Shown here: one piece after another, positions 59,374 to 64,000 of the stretch
How positions within the stretch are numbered: position 1 is the stretch's first letter
Layout of the letters: every line of letters begins with the position of its first letter
Source of the DNA: Streptomyces venezuelae ATCC 10712
GTDB taxonomy: Bacteria > Actinomycetota > Actinomycetes > Streptomycetales > Streptomycetaceae
Assembly: GCF_008639165.1 (NCBI RefSeq)
Contig: NZ_CP029197.1
Span: 62,001 to 126,000 of the forward strand
Length of the DNA: 64,000 bases
Direction: 5' to 3'
Made by a program: the position numbers and the translations under genes
The notes under the pieces: model-generated
What the model saw: only the letters and a program-made list of their open reading frames with translations
What the model was told of the DNA's origin: nothing
Database searches by the model: none

Positions 59374-60393
59374 ATGAGGGAAACAGCTGTCGGAACCGCA
59401 CCGGACCAGCGGGCACCTGCGCCGCCGCGACCGCACCGGATCGCCGTGCTCGCGCTGCCCGGGGTGCCTCCGTTCGAGCTCGGCATCCCCTCCCGGGTCT
59501 TCGGCAGTGCCTGGGACGCGCAGGGCCGTCCGCTGTACGAGGTCACGGTCTGCACGGCCGACGGCGCCCCGGTGCTCAGCGATGCCGGGTTCACCGTGCA
59601 GCCCGCGGCGGGCCCGGAGGCGCTGGCCGCCGCCGACACCGTGATCGTCCCGCCCACGCACGCCATGCCCGAGCTGGGCCGCGGCGGCCCGCTGCCGCCC
59701 GAGGTCGCCGCGGCGATCGGGGCCATCCGGCCCGGGACCCGGCTGGTGTCGATCTGCACCGGGTCCTACGTCCTGGCCGCCGCCGGGCTCCTCGACGGCC
59801 GGCCGGCCACCACCCACTGGAACCTCGCCCCGGAGTTCCGCCGCGTCTATCCCATGGTCAAGGTCGACGAGGAGGTGCTCTTCGTCGACGACGGCGACGT
59901 GCTGACCTCCGCGGGCGTGGCCGCGGGGGTCGACCTGTGCCTGCACATGATCCGCCGCGACCACGGCGCCTCGGTCGCCAACCGGGCCGCCCGCATGTGC
60001 GTCGTACCTCCCTGGCGGGACGGCGGGCAGGCCCAGTTCATCGAACGGCCCGTGCCGGAGCCCACCTCGGCCAGCACCACCGCCACCCGCGCCTGGGCCC
60101 TGGAGCACCTCGCCGAGCCGCTCACCCTCGCCCGGCTCGCCGAGCACGCGCGGATGAGTCTGCGGTCGTTCACCCGGCGCTTCCGCGACGAGGTGGGGAC
60201 GCCCCCGGGGCAGTGGCTCACGGCCCAACGCCTGGAGCTGGCGAAGCAGCTGCTGGAGACGACGGACCTTCCGATCGACCTCGTCGCCCACCGCGCCGGG
60301 CTCGGCTCCGGGAACTCCCTGCGCGCCCACATGCGTACGGCCTTCGGCGTCTCACCGGCCGCCTACCGCCGCACGTTCGGCGCCGGCACATAG
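59374..60393 (+). CDS. GlxA-type AraC regulator with a DJ-1/PfpI domain
   Basis: This 339-aa protein has an N-terminal DJ-1/PfpI-like domain (IAVLALPGVPPFELGIPSRV, TVIVPPTHAMPEL, LVSICTGSYVLAAAGLLDGR, ATTHW) and two AraC helix-turn-helix motifs at the C-terminus (LTLARLAEHARMSLRSFTRR, IDLVAHRAGLGSGNSLRAHM). The DJ-1 Cys is present (SICTGS). It is the probable regulator of the divergent quinone-oxidoreductase-like gene. The intergenic TTGGC-cgtcaa-GCCAG (59339-59354) is a candidate site. Confidence 0.92.
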   Translation: MRETAVGTAPDQRAPAPPRPHRIAVLALPGVPPFELGIPSRVFGSAWDAQGRPLYEVTVCTADGAPVLSDAGFTVQPAAGPEALAAADTVIVPPTHAMPELGRGGPLPPEVAAAIGAIRPGTRLVSICTGSYVLAAAGLLDGRPATTHWNLAPEFRRVYPMVKVDEEVLFVDDGDVLTSAGVAAGVDLCLHMIRRDHGASVANRAARMCVVPPWRDGGQAQFIERPVPEPTSASTTATRAWALEHLAEPLTLARLAEHARMSLRSFTRRFRDEVGTPPGQWLTAQRLELAKQLLETTDLPIDLVAHRAGLGSGNSLRAHMRTAFGVSPAAYRRTFGAGT

Positions 60394-60403
60394 CCGCACG
60401 CGG

Positions 60404-60985
60404 TCAGCGGCGCACCCGATAGCGCAGGTGCAGCACCCGGTCGCCCCGAACCACCACGTCAGGGTCCTCCAGCAGGTGCTGCGCGTGGACCGACCCGAAG
60501 TAGCGCTTGCCGGACCCGAGCACGACGGGCACGACGTCCATGCGCACCTCGTCGACCAGGCCCGCGGCGAGCACCTGTCCCCCGACGTCGCCGGCGGCGA
60601 CCTCGACGATGCGGTCCCCCGCGAGCTCCTGCGCCGTGGCGACGGCCGCCTCGACGCCGGCGACGAAGTGGAACGGCGCCCCGGGGTCCCAGCCCTCGGG
60701 CGCCGGCCGGTGTGTCACGACGACCATGTGGTCCATGCCGCCCGGCGGCTTCCCGTCCCAGCCGTCCGTCATGTCGAAGACGTGGCGGCCGACGATCGTC
60801 ACCCCGATCTGGTCCCAGTACGGCCGGATGTAGTCGTAGGACGTCCGCGACACCTTCAACTGGCCGCTCTCGTCCAGCGGCACGTCACCGCCGGTCAACC
60901 AGTCGAACAGCGGTCCGGGCTGGTCGTTGTCGTCCGCGACGAAGCCGTCCACCGACACCGAGCTGTACATCACCACGTCGCCCAC
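60404..60985 (-). CDS. Dihydrofolate reductase/RibD C-terminal-family protein
   Basis: This 193-aa protein follows the RibD_C family: VVMYSSVSVDGFVADDNDQP at the start, YWDQIGVTIVGRHVFDMTDG, VVVTHRP, the DRIVEVAAGDVGGQVLAAGL segment and DEVRMDVVPVVLGSGKRYFG. It uses NADPH and is likely a stand-alone reductase. It is not expected to replace DHFR. The gene converges on the AraC regulator, 10 bp away, and is single. Confidence 0.9.
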   Translation of the reverse strand: MGDVVMYSSVSVDGFVADDNDQPGPLFDWLTGGDVPLDESGQLKVSRTSYDYIRPYWDQIGVTIVGRHVFDMTDGWDGKPPGGMDHMVVVTHRPAPEGWDPGAPFHFVAGVEAAVATAQELAGDRIVEVAAGDVGGQVLAAGLVDEVRMDVVPVVLGSGKRYFGSVHAQHLLEDPDVVVRGDRVLHLRYRVRR

Positions 60986-61115
60986 GGGGCCTCCACTGCT
61001 TCGGGGAGCCCCAAGTTAACGCGGTCCCCGGCCTGCGTCGGCGTGCTCGCACGAGTCGGCGCGGCATTCGTCCTACGCTGCGTCTTCCCGGGCCCCCTTC
61101 GAAAGCGCGGACGTC

Positions 61116-62345
61116 TTGCTTGCCGTCACTGTCATCGCGGGCATCCTGTTCACCTGGTGCGTCCTGTCGCGCCGGCTCGCGCTGTGGAGCATCACCGCAC
61201 CGATCGCGATGATGGGCGCGGGTGTCGCCCTCACGCGCGGCTCCGACCCGCCGCTGGTCTTCGATCTCGGCGACATGGCCGGTTTCGAGCGGGCGGTGGA
61301 GGTGGTCCTCGCCCTGCTGCTCTTCGTCGACGCGACCGAGGTGCCGGCCGGAGCGATCCGCCGGGAGCGGGGCGTGGTCGCCCGACTCCTGGGCGGCGCA
61401 CTGCCGTTGACCCTGGGCGTCGCCTTCCTGGCCGCGCTCGCCTTCTTCCCCGACCAGCCCGGGTGGGTTCTGGCGGCCCTGGCGACGGTCGTGGTCCCGC
61501 TCGATCTGGCGCCCGCCGCGGCCGTCGTGCGGGACGGGCGCATCCCGGCGCGCCTCCGGGAGGTGCTCACCGTCGAGGGCGGGCTGAGCGACGGGATCGT
61601 CTCGCCGGTGTTCCTGATCTGCGTCGCGGCCGCCGCCGAGTACCACACGGCCGGCGAGGACTTCGCGGCGGCCCTCCTCTCCGCCGTCGGGGCGGCGGGG
61701 GTGGCCGTCGGGACCGGTTCGCTCGTCGGCTACCTGGGCGGGTGGCTGCTCCGCCGGTCCTGGGCGAGGGGCTGGACCCTGCCCACGGCGGCGAGGCTCG
61801 CGGTGCTGAGCGTGCCGATCGCCGCGTACTCCCTGTCCGTGGCCCTGGGCGGCAACGGCTTCGTCGCCTCGTTCCTGGCCGGCGTCTGCGTCTCACCGGC
61901 GATGCGGCACCTTCCGGAGGGCACCGTGCGGATGACGGACGATCTGGTCACCCTGTCGACGCTCGCGCTGTGGTTCCTCTTCGGCCAGATGGTCAACGAC
62001 GAGTTCTGGGACGGCTTCCACCTCTCCGTCGTCCTGTACGCCGTGCTGGCCTGCACCCTCATCCGTCTGGTGCCGGTGGTGCTCGTCCTCGCCGGTACGG
62101 GCCTGTCCCTGTCCGACCGGCTGTTCCTAGGGTGGATGGGGCCCCGAGGAGTGGCGTCGGTGGTCTTCGGCCTCCTCGCCGCGATCGAGCTGCCCGCCGC
62201 GGGGGGCGGTGACTTCATCTCCCGGGTGATGGTGATCACCGTCATGGTCAGCATCGTGCTGCACGGGCTGAGCGCCGAGCCCCTCGGCCGGCGTTACGCC
62301 CGGGGCCGGCGCGGCGCGCCGGAACCCCGGGCAGGACGTTCGTGA
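61116..62345 (+). CDS. Cation/proton antiporter (NhaP/CPA1-type)
   Basis: This 409-aa protein has about 11-12 hydrophobic segments (for example TVIAGILFTWCVLSRRLALW, LALLLFVDATEV). Conserved acidic residues in the membrane include the Asp-rich VEGGLSDGIVSPVF segment, typical of CPA1 sodium/proton exchangers. It exports Na+ or K+ in exchange for H+. TTG 61116 is the chosen start, with a weak SD. It converges on the betaine ABC genes with a 5-nt gap. Confidence 0.88.
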   Translation: MLAVTVIAGILFTWCVLSRRLALWSITAPIAMMGAGVALTRGSDPPLVFDLGDMAGFERAVEVVLALLLFVDATEVPAGAIRRERGVVARLLGGALPLTLGVAFLAALAFFPDQPGWVLAALATVVVPLDLAPAAAVVRDGRIPARLREVLTVEGGLSDGIVSPVFLICVAAAAEYHTAGEDFAAALLSAVGAAGVAVGTGSLVGYLGGWLLRRSWARGWTLPTAARLAVLSVPIAAYSLSVALGGNGFVASFLAGVCVSPAMRHLPEGTVRMTDDLVTLSTLALWFLFGQMVNDEFWDGFHLSVVLYAVLACTLIRLVPVVLVLAGTGLSLSDRLFLGWMGPRGVASVVFGLLAAIELPAAGGGDFISRVMVITVMVSIVLHGLSAEPLGRRYARGRRGAPEPRAGRS

Positions 62346-62350
62346 CCCGG

Positions 62351-63325
62351 TCAGGAGGGGAGCCACGTCCGCCAGGTGGACTCGTTCTCCTTCACCCAGC
62401 GGCCGGCCGCCTCCTGCGGCGACAGCTTCTGGTCCGCGATCATCAGGGCGACGTCGTTCTGCATGTCGGTCGTCCAGCGGAACTTCTTCAGGAAGGCGGC
62501 CGCGTCGCCCCCGCCGTCCGCGAAGCGGGCGTTGAGGAACTTCTGCAGGGGCGTGTGCGGGTACGCGCAGGCCACCTTCGCCGGGTCGGCGTCGCAGCCG
62601 TCCTGGTACGCCGGCAGCTTCACCTCCGTCATCGGGACCTTCTCGAACAGCCACTGGGGCTTGTACCAGTAGCTCAGGAACGGCTTCCGCTCCTTGGCGA
62701 ACTGCTTGATCTGGGTGATCTGCGCCGCCTCGGAGCCCGCGAACACCACCTGGTAGTCCAGGTCCAGGTTCTTCACCAGCGCCTTGTCGTTCGTCACGTA
62801 CGACGGGGAGCCGTCGAGGAGCTGGCCCTTACCGCCGCTCTCCGCGGTGCGGAACCGGTCGGCGTACTTGTTCAGGTTCTTCCAGTCGGTGACGTCCGGG
62901 TGCTGCTCGGCGAAGTACGTCGGCACGAACCAGCCGATGTGCCCGGTCACTCCGAGCTCGCCGCCGCGCTTGATCGTCTTCTTGTCGTCGATGTACCGCT
63001 TCTCCTGGTCCGGGTGGCCCCAGTCCTCCAGGATGGCGTCGACCCGGCCCTGGCTGAGCGCGTCCCAGGCGGGTACCTCGTCGATCTGCACGGTGTCCAC
63101 CCGGTAGCCGAGCTCGTGTTCGAGCAGGTACTGGGCGACGGCGACGTTGGCCTGCGCGCCCACCCACGACTGCACGGAGAGCGTCACCGTACGGGAGCCC
63201 TTCGCGTCGGCGTACGGGGAGGACTGGCGGGTCATGTCGGCGGCGCCGCAGCCGGTGAGGCCGGCCGCCAGGGCGGCGGCGGTCACCAGGGCGGAGCCGC
63301 CGAGTGCGATGCGGGTGCGAGCCAT
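62351..63325 (-). CDS. Glycine betaine-type ABC substrate-binding lipoprotein
   Basis: This 324-aa binding protein has a lipoprotein signal (GGSALVTAAALAAGLTGCG). It follows the OpuAC/ProX family: LSVQSWVGAQANVAVAQYLL, VDAILEDWGHPDQEKRYID, GHIGWFVPTYFAEQHPDV, FLSYWYKPQWLF and LSPQEAAGRWVKENESTW at the end. It captures a quaternary amine outside the membrane. It is 1 nt downstream of the permease gene in the same operon. The exact ligand is not fixed. Confidence 0.9.
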   Translation of the reverse strand: MARTRIALGGSALVTAAALAAGLTGCGAADMTRQSSPYADAKGSRTVTLSVQSWVGAQANVAVAQYLLEHELGYRVDTVQIDEVPAWDALSQGRVDAILEDWGHPDQEKRYIDDKKTIKRGGELGVTGHIGWFVPTYFAEQHPDVTDWKNLNKYADRFRTAESGGKGQLLDGSPSYVTNDKALVKNLDLDYQVVFAGSEAAQITQIKQFAKERKPFLSYWYKPQWLFEKVPMTEVKLPAYQDGCDADPAKVACAYPHTPLQKFLNARFADGGGDAAAFLKKFRWTTDMQNDVALMIADQKLSPQEAAGRWVKENESTWRTWLPS

Positions 63326-63326
63326 C

Positions 63327-64000
63327 TCAGGCCCCCTTTCCGGCGAGGTGACGGCGGCGCGTCGGCTGGGTGACCCGGTCGAGCGTCAGGCCGAGGCAGA
63401 CGATCGCCGCACCGGCCACCAGTCCGGTCGCCAGGTCGCCCTGGGCGAGGCCGAAGACCGCGTCGTACCCGAGCGCGCCGCCGCCCACGAGGCCGCCGAT
63501 GACGACGACGGCGAGGACGAGCACCACACCCTGGTTGACGGCCAGCAGCAAAGCGGGGCGCGCCAGCGGCAGTTGCACCTGGAACAGCTGCTGTCGTCCG
63601 GTCGCGCCGAGCGAGCGCGAGGACTCCATGGCGGCCGGGTCCACGCCGCGGACGCCCTGGGCGGTGATCCGTACCACCGCGGGCAGCGCGTAGACCACGG
63701 CGGCGGCGACCGCCGGGGCGCGGCCCACGCCGAAGAGGGCGACCACGGGGATCAGGTACACGAACTGCGGCATCGTCTGGAAGACGTCGAGCACCGGGCG
63801 CAGGGCGCGTCCGAGGCGGGTGCTGCGGGCCGCGGCGATGCCGAGCGCGACGCCGAGCAGCAGCGTCACGGCGACGGCGGCCAGGACCTGGGACAGGGTG
63901 TCGAGCGCCGGGTCCCAGACGCCGAGCACGCCGATCGCGGCCATCGCGAGGACGGCGGTGACGGCCGTGCGCCAGGTGCCGATGAGCAGGGCGAGGGCGC
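63327..64000 (-). CDS. ABC transporter permease, glycine betaine/proline type (partial)
   Basis: This membrane permease is cut by the right edge; 224 residues are visible. It has the family core FQTMPQFVYLIPVVALFGVG and the EAA-like MESSRSLGATGRQQLFQVQLP, plus hydrophobic segments LLLAVNQGVVLVLAVVVIGGL. It pairs with the betaine-binding lipoprotein 1 nt downstream. The 5' end and any ATPase gene lie outside the window. Confidence 0.9.
   Translation of the reverse strand, partial: ALALLIGTWRTAVTAVLAMAAIGVLGVWDPALDTLSQVLAAVAVTLLLGVALGIAAARSTRLGRALRPVLDVFQTMPQFVYLIPVVALFGVGRAPAVAAAVVYALPAVVRITAQGVRGVDPAAMESSRSLGATGRQQLFQVQLPLARPALLLAVNQGVVLVLAVVVIGGLVGGGALGYDAVFGLAQGDLATGLVAGAAIVCLGLTLDRVTQPTRRRHLAGKGA

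Noticed and set aside
1-64000. tRNA and rRNA genes, CRISPR arrays, insertion sequences
   Set aside because: I looked for cloverleaf-like tRNA ends, regular spaced repeats and transposase motifs and found none; short degenerate cases could have been missed without a tool.

Overview
This window is high-GC chromosomal DNA from a Streptomyces-type actinomycete. The basis is very strong GC bias at third codon positions, frequent GTG and TTG starts with GGAGG-type Shine-Dalgarno (SD) sites, Tat signal peptides, a four-gene 'conservon', an 11-nt-repeat PHO box and rare TTA (bldA) codons. I saw no tRNA, rRNA, transposase, phage gene or CRISPR array.

Layout. (1) 1-1.5 kb: tail of a probable S8 protease, a DUF2071 protein and an SRPBCC protein. 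(2) 1.5-18.6 kb: a carbohydrate locus. It holds a full set of candidates for non-phosphorylative L-fucose breakdown: mutarotase, aldo/keto reductase, lactonase, fuconate dehydratase, SDR and FAH-type hydrolase. With these sit a GH29 alpha-fucosidase without a signal peptide, a PL6-type lyase, a glucarate dehydratase/KDG dehydratase pair, a sugar ABC importer, a 2-hydroxyacid dehydrogenase and a FadR-type GntR regulator. A palindrome, ACATC(C/G)GATGT, recurs at five places here, next to the regulator and the enzyme transcription units, and is the likely shared operator. (3) 18.7-25.1 kb: secreted delta-60/DUF11/RTX protein, serine hydrolase, ThpR, a PCD-VOC fusion and a class A beta-lactamase with a TTA codon. 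(4) 25.09-25.73 kb: a promoter, a 12-codon upstream ORF (uORF) whose SD matches 15 nt of the 16S rRNA 3' end, nested perfect stems, alternative hairpins and a dehydratase remnant, all before a MurF paralogue. (5) 27-37.5 kb: DinB-like and secreted proteins, NaPRTase with an ion channel, and an ABC-2 exporter divergent from an HxlR-peroxiredoxin fusion with tandem palindromes between them. (6) 37.6-40.4 kb: a beta-helix protein and a phytase behind a PHO box. (7) 40.5-47.8 kb: FAD monooxygenase, conservon cvnD-C-B-A and a Ser/Thr kinase with an N-terminal membrane domain. (8) 47.9-54.6 kb: a thioredoxin-like protein, GH26 mannanase, S33 peptidase (TTA codon), a Rieske oxygenase system, and a scar with a truncated TPP-enzyme gene and a MarR gene whose 5' part lies inverted. 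(9) 54.7-64 kb: SpoIIE-type phosphatase, hemerythrin, SDR, quinone-oxidoreductase-like enzyme divergent from a GlxA/AraC regulator, DHFR-like protein, cation/proton antiporter and a glycine-betaine-type ABC system that runs off the right edge.

How the genes fit together: the sugar locus probably imports fucose-containing oligosaccharides, cleaves them in the cytosol and converts L-fucose to pyruvate plus lactate. The uronate genes point to an acidic polysaccharide. Gene starts were chosen from SD position and overlap. Functional names come from motif recognition only, with no database search.
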